Assembly: GCF_001653235.2 (NCBI RefSeq)
Contig: NC_035790.1
Coordinates: 1,922,001 to 1,986,000 of the forward strand
DNA: 64,000 nucleotides
Direction of reading: 5' to 3'
Source of the DNA: Pochonia chlamydosporia 170
Taxonomy: Eukaryota > Ascomycota > Sordariomycetes > Hypocreales > Clavicipitaceae
Numbering within the stretch: position 1 is the first letter of the stretch; every line of letters begins with the position of its first letter. A program made the position numbers and the translations under genes. The notes beneath the pieces are model-generated. The model did no database searches. It was not told where the DNA came from and saw only the letters and a program-made list of their open reading frames with translations. Positions 9,786-22,836 of the stretch are shown in pieces.

Positions 9786-11814
9786 TTTGTGGGTGTGATC
9801 TGGGAAAATGTAGTGCAAAAGTATATTGTAAAGCTATGTTATAGATTGGTTTGTAAAATGAAGTAAATGGCTAGTTGAAAGAATGGAATTATTTTATACT
9901 ACATTTTACATGTTTCATTGAGGGAGCTTGGAAGACTTGTGAGTTTTGAGTTGTGACTAACACGGCGCGAAAACGCCTTGGACAGCCATGGAGGCTGAGT
10001 TGCAAGAGGGGCCTCTCCTAGTTATTGAATGATCCACAGTGTTTTCATTCTCTGGTAGTAGAGGGTGAAAGAATGCCAAGAAGTGGCTGTGAGTTTCTTG
10101 TGAAATCAATTGTATTCAGTTGCAAAGCTTTTGGTCTTCCGTGTTTTTGGTCCAAGTGGCCCATGATCTCGCGGTTGAGTTGGTTGCATAAAGTATACGA
10201 TCTGATCCACTCACTGGTAGGAAATGGCCGAAACCTGCATCGAAAGTACAAGAATTAAAGTCATAGGATTTTACGACGAAAATCTGGCCATTTAAGACAG
10301 CTCGACTTCCACAAATATCAAGAGCAAGTTGTGGATTCAATGCTGTACCTAGGTAGTTGACATAAGCTGCGGAGTGACATGCAAGAACGCAGTGGCAATT
10401 CGCGACCTGCATTCAATGTGGTGTCGAAGCTGCCTACTTATATTTAAGTATCCGCGTGAGAGCATGCATGGCACCACGGTCACAACCTAGACTCGATGCA
10501 TCTCTTGAAAAGAGGGTGAACAACGATGGCATGGCCCGATCATGTTCAGTGACACCTCAAGTGGGAGGCTACATGTAGATGCACTTGAGTACTGACATTT
10601 GCAAGTGTGATACGTCGGTACTCAGTAATAAGTATACCAGACACTTTCATGTTACAGCTGATGTGATGAGCCGTGTCAGAGAGTGTGACCCCAGGATGAG
10701 GATGGACAATGTCGATAATGCAGCCAGCCGATTGAATCGATGGCAGTCCGCAGAACAAAGTTGTCATGGCTAGAAGATGGGGTACTCTGCGACTGGGGTT
10801 GGTGTGTTGATATGTCAGTCCTATTTGGTTGCATGTGCATAAGCCAGCAGGGGAATCGTCAAACTGATCGACCGCATTGTACTGCACTGCTACTCGATAG
10901 GTTTGATGCTTTTCACGACTGAATGTGCAGCATCGAGGCAGTGGGGATTGATGAGAGGTGGACTCTGAAGAGGGGCGACATTTGGGAGGATGGACATGGA
11001 CATGGACATGGCCATAAACATGGAGGGGTCAACAACTTGGCGGGGTCAGTCAGGTGCATGGATCTGATACCAAGTATAAGTACCTTGGTACATACATGTA
11101 TTGATACCCAGTGCCTCTCATGTCAAAGTCTGGTATTTGCTTGGCTGCAGCTGGGCTTGACCGCGACTGAATGGTTAAGCTGAAGCTCACAATGCAAAGT
11201 TGTTGTATGGGATCGAAGAAAAGGATGCACGTAAATTCTGAGCATGCAAATAAACCAGATGGTAAAGCATTTGATGGCAAAACGACAGGCGGGTGTGGCT
11301 GTGTGAGGCACAATTTGACCCGTGCCAGTGTCTGGTCAGACTTGACCCCGTATGAGGCGCTGCACGAACCAAATAGCAGGGTACTGGCCCACTAAAGTCC
11401 ACTGGGAGCCCATTGATGTCCGTCTAGTCCCCTGAAATAGGGCCTGCAACGGTCATGCCGACCTCATAAGTACAGGATGACATCGGACCCCGACTCGACG
11501 ACTCCATTCGACCAGACGTCAGCCACCAGCTTGGAGCTCCAGGTCTTGAGTTCAACATCCACAACCAAACAGTACCATCGACATCATCCTGTCCCTCAGC
11601 CTCATTCACCAACACGGCAAATGGACCTTACCTACACCACGACCTAGTTTGTAGTCCTTTGCCAGATGTCTTCGTAGCCTCTTTGCGGTCCGATACCGAC
11701 TCTAACGATACACATCGTCATCCCGACCTTTGCACCCCCAATCTCCATCCAGGAGCTCACCGACCCCGACGTTTCTTGACTGTATAATACCACCACCACG
11801 ATACAACGCCGTGC
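9786..11814. other. Divergent intergenic region between DUF4291 (-) and the Vps9 gene (+)
   Basis: 2 kb without a supported gene. It contains a TACCTAGGTA palindrome (10346-10355), a short GGACAT repeat (10992-11009) and a C-rich leader before the Vps9 start (about 11700-11814). All frames here are short and lack recognisable content. Confidence 0.6.
10992..11009. repeat. (GGACAT)3 microsatellite
   Basis: Three perfect copies of GGACAT, followed by degenerate GGCCAT and AACATGG units. Confidence 0.8.
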
Positions 11815-14514
11815 ATGTCGCCGCCGGAGGAGCCCGCGGGCCCAGAGGTTGTCAACCCACCTAACGACAAGGATACATCACATGCCAACGAAGATGTAAA
11901 TCCCACCATGTCGCCCGAACCCTCTGCCTCTGTTGTTGAGACGGCTACTGGGAAGGATATACCGAAGGAGGACCAGCAAATACCTGTATCAGATAGAGCA
12001 GAACCAGTTGAGAATGACACCTCTGCGGAGGCTTCATCCGAACTTGCAACCCAAACCAAGCGCACGGAGCAACCTTCAACCCCTGCTATCGAGAAGCATA
12101 TCCCAGCGCCGTTGAAACTGGCTGAGCCTGAGGGCCCCGATGCCATGACCTCGTCTGTGGCCACCATAAAGGCTCCGGCCACATCATCGTCACAAAAAAA
12201 AGACAACGATTCACAATATCTTGCAGCCGAACCGTCGCCCTATGTCGATCCCACGCCTGCAACCCCCATGACCTCGCAGCCTCCATCACGGAGCCCCTCC
12301 ACCGCTGCAAGATCTCACCGATCCGACGAACCGTCACCCTCAAGATCCGATGGGGCAGATGAGGAAAAGAGATACACAAGCGAGGACGAGCAAGATGGCG
12401 GTTCACGCTCCGAGATCCAGAGCATCATGGAGCAGTTCAGCGAAGCAGGTGGTGGACCTGACGCAGAGGAAGTAATGAGCCCACGGCTAGAGATTGCGTC
12501 TCCCATTCTGGCCGGGCCAGTTCAGCACCCCCCTCGAAAGTCAAGCTTAGAACCACTCTCGCAGTCGATATCAAACCAGCTCCAGGATTTCAACGCCTTG
12601 CGAGTATCTACGTCGTCTCCCTCCAGCGTAAGGTCCAAGGAAAGGGCTGTCGATGATCATGGGCCGCCAGTCCCGCCCAAGGACGGTGCTTTTGGAACTC
12701 CTCCTCGAACGAGAGACGACAGGCGGCCATCTAGCATAACGTCGCCAACCTCTCCGCAACTATCCATGCACCGTCCTCCTCCCCCTGACCCCGAACCGGA
12801 ACCAGCCCTTCCTTTTGACTTTCACAGATTTCTAGAACAGCTGAGAAACAAAAAGGCAGACCCGGTTGCAAGGTATCTCAAGTCATTTTTGTCTGAATTT
12901 GGCAAGAAGCAGTGGATGGTTCATGAGCAAGTCAAGATTACAAGCGACTTTTTGGCCTTCATTGCCAATAAGATGATGTTATGTGACGTCTGGAGGGACG
13001 TGTCCGACGCCGAGTTCGACAACGCTCGCGAGGGAATGGAGAAGTTGGTCATGAATCGATTATATGCACAGACGTTTTCCCCAGCCATTGCTCCACCAAA
13101 GCCTATTCCAGGCGCCAAGCCGAGAAGACGAGGAGGAGATGTGCCTTTAGGCCCTGGCCGCCGTGGACAACATCAAGAAGACGTTGAACGTGATGAGATC
13201 CTGACTCAGAAGATCAACATCTATGGATGGGTGAAATTGGAGCATCTGGATATTCCGCCAGTGGGAGACAGTGGTCGCCGGTTCTTAAAACTCGCTCAGC
13301 AAGGTTGGTTTCATTTGGCCAGCGAGTGAGTGATAACAACGCTTATACTGACATCTTCTTTTAGAGCTTTTGAAAATCAAGTCATATAGAGCGCCACGTG
13401 ACAAGATAATCTGCGTCCTGAACTGCTCCAAGGTAATATTCGGTGAGTAGCCTCTCCAAAATACACATGTCATGCTCTCCCCAGTTCTTTCATATGCTAA
13501 TTCTGGCAGGTCTCTTGAAACACAACAAGTCCGACTCATCAGCAGATTCATTCATGCCACTGTTGATTTACGTCGTATTACAATGCAATCCTGAGCATCT
13601 GGTTTCCAACGTACAATACATTTTGCGATTCAGAAACCAGGAGAAGCTTGGTGGTGAAGCTGGCTACTACCTGTCATCTCTGGTATGCCTGCACTGACCG
13701 GATCAGTCCATTTTGTTCTTCCTTTTTCTAGCAGCTAATAAATTCCACACAGATGGGAGCCATCCAGTTCATTGAAAACATGGATCGATCATCACTCACA
13801 ATATCCGACGACGAATTCGAAAGAAACGTCGAAGCAGCTGTATCAGCCATTGCCGAAAAACACCAGGCTGCCTCCCCCATTTCACCCCAGCAGCAGCAAC
13901 AACCTACATTCAACGAGAAAGCCGGCTTCTACCCCAGTGGATCGAGCGGTCGACCATCCATCGATGGGGTGGAGGGCTCAACCCCACGGCGCTCAACCTC
14001 CTCTTATGAAGGCGACGCCCAAGACGGTGCAGCAATCAGCGGCTTGCTTCGAACCATTCAAAAACCGCTCAGTACAATTGGTCGAATCTTCTCCGACGAG
14101 AATGGCTCTTCGTCTTCCGCTCCCGGAAGTGTTCCCCGTTCCCCCGGCTTGACAGATCGCCAATCCCCTCGACCAACTCATCGAGATCAGCACGCTGCCT
14201 TGCAAGAGCAACAGCAGCAACTGCTTGCCAAGCATGCTCTCCCCGCAGAAGAAGCCGCTGCTAGACAAGCAAGTGCCGAAGCAGCAGAAGCCCAGCGGCT
14301 ACACCGTGCTGAGCATGCAAATGTTGTGGAGACGCTGGCGGGCATGTTTCCCGACCTCGACAAAGATGTTATTAGCGATGTTGTTTACCAGAAGCAAGGA
14401 AGGTAAGTGGCCCTATACCACACTCCCTTTCATTTTCTAGAGCATGTGCTGACCGCGGTTTGATTTAATAGGGTTGGTTTGGCAGTCGATGCATGTTTGG
14501 CGCTATCTTCATAG
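11815..14514 (+). CDS. VPS9: Vps9-domain guanine nucleotide exchange factor with C-terminal CUE (Vps9 / Rabex-5 type)
   Basis: Five exons: 11815-13303, 13365-13442, 13510-13682, 13753-14402, 14472-14514, giving 810 aa; every junction is GT/AG and keeps frame. The N-terminal ~320 residues are Pro/Ser/Glu-rich and probably disordered. A helical bundle (from FDFHRFLEQLRNKKADPVAR, about residue 340) leads into the VPS9 domain, with FMPLLIYVVLQCNPEHLVSN and QYILRFRNQEKLGGEAGYYL in exon 3 (residues 523-580). A Gln/Ala-rich linker is followed by a CUE domain at the extreme C-terminus (about 765-810: ETLAGMFPDLDKDVISDVV, completed only by the 14-codon last exon). Vps9 activates Rab5-type GTPases (Vps21/Ypt51) in endosome fusion and vacuolar sorting; CUE binds ubiquitin. 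Strong assignment. Confidence 0.93.
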
Positions 14515-15700
14515 AACTTGGGGATCTGGGTCTACGGACTTTCCGATCATTGTGCTTGAATGCTAGTTTAGCAGAAACATTTGTATCCAGATAATACAAC
14601 GTTGATTGAAAGCAAGCCCTGTTGCAAACTAATTTCCAATAGCACCCTTACTACTACAGAAGCTGGCCCTATCCAGAATCTCTTCCCCGGACGTTACTCC
14701 CTATGCTGATCATATCATACATACCAGGTGTGCTATGGCAGTGCAAGCACCGCTCAGTGCCCAATGTAGATTCTGGTTGTGAACCCTGGCCCTTCCAGCC
14801 ATTTAAGTTCCCTCATCAATAAACACAGGCCAGCCCCAAGTCAATCGGGTCAAAGGAGGGGTGCCTACAGTTACGATATGAATATCCTACTGATGGTTAA
14901 TGGCTCATTGATGATGTAACTTTCGTGAGTAGCTGGTAGTACTGGGGTGCGCAGGTGGTCAACGCTTCTGAGTGTGTAAATCGACGTTACATTCCCATAT
15001 GCTTCTGAGAAATTATTATTACTGACAAAGGGGAGATTTTCTTTGTGTCTGGATGCCTGTACATAACGTAGAGGAGCAAATAACTGTACAACCTTCCTTC
15101 ATTCGACGTGAGTTCGTCTCGGTATTTGATACACACATTACTGGTTCTGCGATGACCCACAGACACAGCATATACCATTGTCTACATCAGTCGTCTAATG
15201 ATTTGACAACAAAGCACCCATATTGGTCATCACAATACGCAAGGAAGTGTTGCCCGTTATTTGCAAAAATGAAAAAGAGATTTACAAGATCTATCATCTT
15301 TGTACAAAGCCCGAACCAAGCTCCAGAAAATGCAAATGCATCGGCTCGCTATACATGCCGCTCTGTTCTCAATGTACTTTCCACAATTTAGATATTTCCA
15401 TGGTTATACACAGCTTCGCTGCAGGGTGATGACGTTCAAGGATAGGTTAAGGAATGGAAAGAGGTCGGTGGCGGTGGGTGGTGAATGAAAAGCAAAATGA
15501 GAGAGATTAAAAGAATGAAATAGAAGAGCGAAGGGAATGCAATACTGCAATACCCTGACAAAACGAAATATCATCAAGCCGAGCCAGTCAACATGAAAGT
15601 GCGATCACAGTACTAGAGGACGGCGTCAGCTGCTTCCCATCCACGCTGGCGCCTTGGTTTCCACGATTCCTCCCGAATATGACATACACTAGAACCCTCC
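14515..15700. other. Convergent intergenic region between Vps9 and Flc genes
   Basis: 1.2 kb between two stop codons, so expected to hold only 3' UTRs. AATAAA occurs at 14818-14823, about 300 bp after the Vps9 stop. Small frames at 15053-15488 show no family likeness. Confidence 0.6.
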
Positions 15701-18040
15701 CTAATAACCCCGTCCTCCATTGCCGTAGGCGTAGGATGGTCCATATGCTCCACGATACTCTCGATCAACATTTGGTACAGCTGGTTGTCGGTCAGCTACG
15801 CCTATAGGCGCAGCTCCATCCAGAAGGCTCTGGGAGTCATGCGGCGTAGTCGGTGTCAGTGGCCTGTACATGTGTCCTCCGGAAGGCGCAACTGGCGGTC
15901 TCAAATCACCGCCCCCTTGGTAGTATCGTTCCGCTGAGTCAGCCCGGCTGTGGCCTTTCTCGTTCAAATCGGCCGAGGCGGAAAACATAGATTTTTCGGG
16001 TACTGGTGCTCGATCAAGGAGTAAAGAGTTGCGTGCATCAAGCGGGGTGAGGTTGTCCATGTCACGTTTGAGTTGTTCTGTTACGGAAGACGGTTTGGTT
16101 AGCAAGTTCTGAAATAAAGTTTCTCTGGATCAATCCAACATACCCGCTTCCTTTCTTCTCTTACGATGGGGGTTCACTTTGCAGCAAGCGTTGATTCCAT
16201 TCCAAGCAATGAGAATTGCGAGTACTACCGTCAGCGTGGCTTGAACTGCGATGAGTACCACGCCTGCGACTGTCTGCGTTGTCTGTTTGATTCCAAACTC
16301 TTGAACGAAAACCAAAATGCAGGCAATAGACAAAACTCGCACAACTTGAATGATGATGTTGATGACATTGCCGGAACGGCGTTCAAACGGTCGGGCCCAG
16401 AGCAGCAGACAAAGCATGAGGCCTTCGATGATCAGTTGGGCAATAGTCTGAGGCATACCATGACCATTTCCGGCAGCAATCGCGACGCCCTTGGCAAACA
16501 TGTAAAATATGACCGGGACGAACAACCACCAGTACTGCCTCTTGTAAGATTCATAGAACAGAGAGTACCTGACCCAGATCTTCTTGTCTTCATACATGGC
16601 CGCTGCGTCACCATCTTTTTGCTTCAGTGTGTGAACCACTGACCAAATCTTCCAGGAGAAGAAGGCCAAAATACCGGTGAAAACAGCAAGGGTGACAGCT
16701 GCCAGGACTTTGGCAACGGTCGAGTCGCCGGTTGTGAATTGAAAGACGCAGTACAGTACCCAGATGCCGTAAAGCAGAAGAATCAGGGATGTGATGGTTC
16801 GCGCAATGGAACCCCAATAGTGCTTTCGAAAACCTTTCAAGCCTTCTGGAAAGTTGCCAAATAGGGCCCAAGCTTCAAGAATAACTTTGACAAGGAGAAT
16901 ACCAACGACAATCACGCCGATTATAATTGCCACAATTAGCAACGCGCTCATAAAAATGTTCGACTTGGGAACGAGCAGCTTCTCGGCAAAAGCCTGGATG
17001 CCCTGTACTTTGTGTTGAAAGTCCTCTCCGCCATCATTGCCAGCAGTGTCGGTCGAGTTGATAGAAGTATCAATGGCTCTTTCAGCCAAATCCACAAAGG
17101 CATCAATTGACCGCTTGAAATTGAATAGTCCTTTGTTTGGACTCGAGGTCGAACCATCTGGGAATACCAGCGTAGCATTTTGAAGATATCGGTAGTTGTC
17201 TTGCGTCAAATTTCCACCTGTTTTTGACCGGAAGTCATCAATCGCGGTCTGCATCCCCGACCATGGAATGACACCCGCCGAGAATGCAAAGTTTTTGGCA
17301 AAATTTCGATAAATGGGAGGATAGTTGACCGACAACATGCTATTCATTGCCATTCCTTGAAACCATCCAATTGTCTCGCCGAAGCTGGGACTGATGGTTC
17401 CCATACCTCCACCAGACCCGCCTCCAAGAGCAGCGCTGCCGCCAGACAGAGCAGCGCCAGCAGCCGAAACGCCGGTCAGGACCAAAGCTGCACCGGCGAC
17501 ACCAGCAGCAATGTAGGATATCACGGGAATATCAGTTGTTTTGCCATTGGATACATCAGACTGAATGCAGGCAACCTTCTTTCCACCGTCCGCACTGACC
17601 AATTGCAAAGTCGCGACAGCAGAGATATCGGGTATTTGAAAGGCTATACCAGGCACCATATTGGCAAACTCTGCAGGAATCTGCTGGCTTCCACGGGCTG
17701 CGAATTTGCCCACGGGTACAGGGCACAATTGTTGGACAAATGTGCCCTTGTCGCAAGGGTTGAAGCTTTTGGAGTACACTGTGTTTCCGTAAGCAGTAAC
17801 ATTGAGGATTGCGGTTACATTTTGTTCTTTGCTGCTTGAGCCTGCCACGTCGAAGCTCACGGTCTTGTTTTCGTTGTTGTAACTGATGTCAATCTTGTCA
17901 ACTTTCACGGAGGAGTCGGAACCGCAATCGCTGAAACCACTCGTCTTGAGGATTTGTCCTGCATTTACTGTCGTTGCCATGAAGCCCAACAGCATCACCC
18001 CTCTGGTCCATGAGCCCCATGCTGAGTTAGAGCGGGCCAT
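15701..18040 (-). CDS. TRP-like ion channel / flavin carrier (Flc) family membrane protein
   Basis: Exons 18040-16144 and 16077-15701 (intron 16143-16078, GTATGT donor, TAACAG acceptor) give 757 aa. A signal peptide (to about residue 27) precedes an ML-like TRP N-terminal domain with conserved cysteines (GFSDCGSDSS, NPCDKGTF, QQLCPVPVG). A transmembrane TRP module follows (about residues 175-620), including hydrophobic stretches near IFMSALLIVAIIIGVIVVGI and TVVLAILIAWNGINACC. The cytoplasmic tail of exon 2 is Pro/Ser/Tyr-rich (SLLLDRAPVPEKSMF, YRPLTPTTPHDSQSLL). In yeast, Flc1-3 act in ER/Golgi FAD and calcium handling and cell-wall integrity; S. pombe Pkd2 is related. Which paralogue this is cannot be told from the sequence alone. 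Confidence 0.9.
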
Positions 18041-18815
18041 TTCGTCCGCCTAATAGTCGCAATGTCGATAAATGATTCGGACCAAAGCTTCGTAATTCAA
18101 CCGTGAAAATGATTGTGGTTCGTCTTGGATATCAATCGTCTCAATTTCGGTCAGAGCTTCATTGAGTAAAAGCTGTAAGGAAAAAGTACATATTCCCGGG
18201 AACCCAAATAGACAAAGACGTTTAGGGATCGGTTTCACGTATAGTTTCTTAGCCAGAGGTATTTCTTCTTAGATCAGGGTTGCGGATGTTGATGGCAAAT
18301 GACCGTATTAGGGAGAGTGAACAAGTCAAAATATCGAACAAAGATCCTTTCAGGTCGTGGTAATTCGAAGTGAAATCATAAAAAGTGCGTCCAGCGGCGA
18401 TGAAGATTGAAAGCGGCCAAGGATCAACCTGGATAGAATTGAAATATGTGAAAGAGTAAACAAAAGAAAGTGAAATCACACGGAGGTATGAGCCCTCGGG
18501 CTTATTCACAGCTTCGCCAGGCACAAGTTAGGTTGTTAAAGAGAGAAGGTTCGCTCGAAGGTCGCGAGAAAATACGGCCGGTATCTGTGGTCGGGATGAT
18601 GGCCGCAATGGCGATGTTGGTAGGTGGCGGTAACTCGAACAAGGGGCGGACCTGAAACGCATACAAGTCAAGTGGTGTTGAGGAGGTGATGTTGCCAAAG
18701 CAAAAAGCGAGATCGAGAGCTGGGGAGGAGCGAGGTGTTGTGTTGTGTCTTTTTGCACCAAGCTTTCTCCTTAACGAATGATAGAGCTAAATAGCAGATT
18801 TTTAAAAACGAATGC

Positions 18816-18831
18816 AAAAAAAAAAAAAAAA
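18816..18831. repeat. Poly(dA:dT) tract upstream of Flc
   Basis: Sixteen consecutive A on the plus strand (T on the Flc coding strand), about 780 bp upstream of the Flc ATG. Such tracts often exclude nucleosomes in fungal promoters. Confidence 0.6.
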
Positions 18832-20842
18832 GCACGCAGTACAGGAAGCAATGGGTAGTTGGAGAGAGTAAGAAGGCTGATGAGGAGGGAAAGGTTGTGG
18901 ACCAAGCACGGAGTATGGCTGTTTTACTCCGTACATGTACACGAGCATTGAAATGGAAGGCGCGAACCACTTGCACTTGATCAGGAGCAAGGTTTGCTTG
19001 GGCCAGCAGAAAACCGACTACAGACCTCCCTCACCTTTCCATGTTCCATTTGCACAATACATGTATACGAAGTACTCAAGTACATCCAAGCAGGGAGTGC
19101 AATGGGGCACAGTAAGCGTGCCAAGTCTGTCTACTTGTAACTTGGACGGGTATGGGCACAGACATGGGCAGGGGGGACCTTCTAATCAAGATGCCGGGGC
19201 TGATCCAAGGCCAACCTAGTCATCTGCAATAGATGTGAGTTCATCAATTCAAATTCAAGAAATGTGTTCCCATTCACTCAACACAAAGTCACTTGACTAA
19301 AAATGAACTAACTGACGAAGGAGATATGAAACGCCGAATGGGCATCAGAAGCTGGGTCGCTGAGTCCTCAACCTCAGTGATTCCCTCCTTTCTCCCTCCT
19401 TGCTCCAATGGTCCACCAACGAGTCCACCAGAAGGCCCCAAACGCCGGGAAGGCTGCAGCAAAGACCCGAAGACGTCGAGGCTACTTTTGACAAGCCAAT
19501 CAAAACGAGTAACAGGGGGTTGCAACGACTGGTTCATGGATGGCCAGACATGCGACATGCAGACGCCAGGTTGGCGGCAAAACTTGGTCTTCAAGGTTGC
19601 TAGGCTGGCAAGAAGCCATGAAAGTCATATCCGGTCTTGCCCAGCCATAGTATCTGGGCATTTGACCACCAGCTCAGCTCCCTGGGCTCGGCGGTGCCTC
19701 GACTTCTCACCAGCCCTCCGCTCAGTTGACTGCCAACTCACTACCGGAATTAGTTCTGGTGCTACCGGCCGGTGCTGCGGACCCAACATTTTGCAGAAGT
19801 CAGGGCACGGTTGGAAAGCCGGGGCCTGGAGCTTCAGGGGCTGCCATCATCCCAGAATTTTGACAGTCATGTCTCGCCTCGTTGTGGCACTTGATAAAAC
19901 CTGTTGATATCGGTTACCATCCCCTCCACATGGCTCCAGGGGCATCTCCCAGCATCGATTATTATTGCATGTCTGGGTGTCCAAAACAGGGCACAAACAA
20001 GCATCCATAATAAAGTACGGAGTGCTTTACCACTTGACTCCGTGCAATACTGTCCTGTTTGGTACTCCAGGCGCCTGTTGGGTACCAGACTGCACTGCCC
20101 TTCCTTATTCCTTTGTTTTTGTCAGATCTGCTGGCTGCCTCACAATGTTCCAAGCAGCGACATCCTGCCCGCCCCTGTGGCTCTGCGGCTCTTTTGGAAA
20201 CAAGCCACATCAGGGTTCCAATTAAGCCGTCCAATTGAGACCCTTCTTTCTGGTTCTCCATTGGCTGCAAGGTCGATCTGGGTGTGACACTTGAAACCAC
20301 ACCAGACCCAAACAATAGCAACAAAGCCCACCTTCCAACAATGAGCATTTCGTGAGAGCATCCACTGGCTGCCAGACGCATCATGCTGGTCAGGCAGCTG
20401 CAGAACTGACTCTCAGTATCCACCACCGCAGCGGCAAACGAGACTGATTGCCAGCCACATGTCTGGACACTAATGCTACGCGATACGCTGAGGTCCTAGA
20501 CTTCTATTTTCGACCTCTCAGCCAACCTCATTTGGGCTCTGGATCATCACCGTCTTATTCTTTGGTGTTGATTCGCCCCATGTGCTTGAACCCTCATCCC
20601 AAATCTCGCTGGGAGCAGAACATAGGATCTTTAGTACGGAGTAGACAACCAAGACTTTTCCTGGGCCAGGCTTCAGCTGAAGTGTATGGCGTCTATTAGA
20701 TTCCCCTCCGATTTCCATCAGAACGTCTTCGAGAAGTGGCCTGGATCCTCACAGTGTTCGAAGTTCAGATACCGATATGTTCCACAGCATACTTGACCTG
20801 TCTCGGTTGACGGGGTTCAAAAGTGACGACGTCGTCTGTACA

Positions 20843-20858
20843 ACGTACCTAGGTACGT
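20843..20858. repeat. 16-bp perfect palindrome ACGTACCTAGGTACGT
   Basis: Perfect inverted repeat centred on CCTAGG, in a gene desert. The core TACCTAGGTA recurs at 10346 and 39317. Confidence 0.7.
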
Positions 20859-22836
20859 ATGCTGGGCGTACTCTGGCAATTCGTGGTGTATTGATGACAC
20901 CACTTTCTGCATCATTCATAGCACAGCCTCTGTGCCAAACATGTCTCGTTCGTTTATGCACCACCATGCAGGAACATCTCTTCCAAATAATACTTCCAAC
21001 AAGCCATAAGGTCTCTCAAGGGATGCCATGTGAATCCAGCACACTCATCGTTAGGCACCTTTTAGAGACTGTCCTTGAGTACATGGCTCTGCAAGCCTAC
21101 CCACTGCGATGCAGATCGCATGGATACTTGGGCCTAATAATGTCGGTTACTGGTTCTGATCTATTCCAGGCATTGTCACTTTCACCGTTCTTTCGCCTTG
21201 GCCCACTCATCCTTGCTGGTGCCTTGATTTCTGAGCCAAACCAGCCACACCGTCCCCATCCCAGCGGGTGCTCCAACGACATGATATAGCATTGTCAGGC
21301 TCCAGCACATGCTGCAAGGTGACACGGGAACAACACAGTAGTAAGTACTTTGATACGAGCACTGCTTTTGTTTCTTGTTTTTCGGTTCATCCCATCCGTC
21401 GATCACAACGTCTTTTTCAACTCAATCGCATCTCAGTCAGTAGCTGCTTTGGATAGCGCCCAGTTAGTGTACATAAACAGTGTGGATAACCGGCTGATTT
21501 GCTCATTTCAGACAGCGACCCCAGCCAGAGTCTAGTACACGATCCCACGCCATAATTTATGAAGACTCGCAACAACGTCAAACCGTGCCGTTAGCGAGTC
21601 CTTCGTCCTTGTCTTATTTAACAATGTATCATTTGTCCCAAATCTTCGTGGAGCCTTTGTTAGAAAACAGGAACCCGCCACGGTAACACAGCGCAGCATC
21701 TCGAACTCTGTTCCCTGCTAGCGAGCCTGGTCCAGTACAGGGAGAGCTGGCAAGCTGCATCACTGGCTGCTAAACTTACGCTTGTATCTTATCTCATCTC
21801 ATTCATTCCAGCTTGTTTTTGATAACCAGCCGTCTCATTTTGGGTCCCTGCCAAGTATGCAAAGTGGTCCCACTGGGCATTCTCCAAAGTTCAAGCTCTC
21901 TTTCCCCTTACCTGACTAGACAGCGACGACCACCGACCTCGTGTTTGCGCAGGAGGGATATCCCAGCATTTCAAGACATAAAGTGCTCACAAAAACCGGT
22001 TTACATGACCACAGCCACAAGCCATCTCACGCTTACACCCCAGATCTCCATAATACATCGACTAATAATAGGAGCCTTAAAGTTCTATACATCCAAGTAC
22101 AGTGGGAGGTTGGAGTATTTACCCGAGTAAAAGTTATTACATATCACATTGTGAACGATGTTGTATTGACATCCATCAGTATACACTTGGACGTAGGCAA
22201 CCCACAAGTTTGCAGTGGTTGGGGACACAACTACGATCGTTCAAGCATCGCCAAGTTGTTTAGGTGGAACAAAAATTTTCGTCTTTCTTTATTGAATTGG
22301 TTAAAAAAAATATAAGAGGTCTCGCAGTTTTGCGGTGGCCTTCATGGTCCGTGACCAAAACAAAACGAAATATACATCTATTGCCACCACGGCGAAGGAC
22401 GGAAATGAACACGCCAAACAGGCAGAGTCCACAAATATCTATGCAAGGACCTTCTTTCCAGTCAATCCCGCCCAAGATAAAATGCTTATCTCGTTCGGGA
22501 CACCCAGCGTCTGCAAAATTCATAACCAGACGCTAAAATGGCGCATGACAGTGTGTCGTATAAGCCCGTTACATGCGTAAGCGTCTTGAATTTCAAACCC
22601 AATCAACAATGCGTGCTCCCCTGCTCCCCACGGAAAATAAGAAGAAAAAAAAAGCCACACATTTGTCTCGTTACCGAATATGAAATCTCGCTCGTTGCAA
22701 CAAAAAAGAAAATTGTATGTGCAAATATAGTTGACCAACCCTTAGGCGGCCGGATAACGAAGAGAAGAGCGTAAAATCTGGGCATTCAACATTCCTAGTG
22801 GGCGCCGTTCGTCGCTTCCAGAAGTTCTATAATCCC

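Larger units (their letters stand above)
18041..22836. other. Gene-poor 4.8-kb interval upstream of Flc
   Basis: Between the Flc start and the C2H2 stop, both minus strand. It should hold the Flc promoter and the C2H2 3' UTR; the rest shows no supported gene. It contains a 16-bp A-run (18816-18831), TACTCCGTA copies at 18925 and 20635, and a 16-bp perfect palindrome at 20843-20858. The longest frames (19293-19907 and 20777-21289, plus strand) lack family likeness and codon-like texture. Confidence 0.6.

Noticed and set aside
19293..19907. 204-codon plus-strand frame
   Set aside because: No recognisable domain, overlapping open frame on the other strand, in a gene-poor promoter region.
20777..21289. 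170-codon plus-strand frame
   Set aside because: Includes the TACCTAGGTA palindrome; residue order looks random and no splice partners found.
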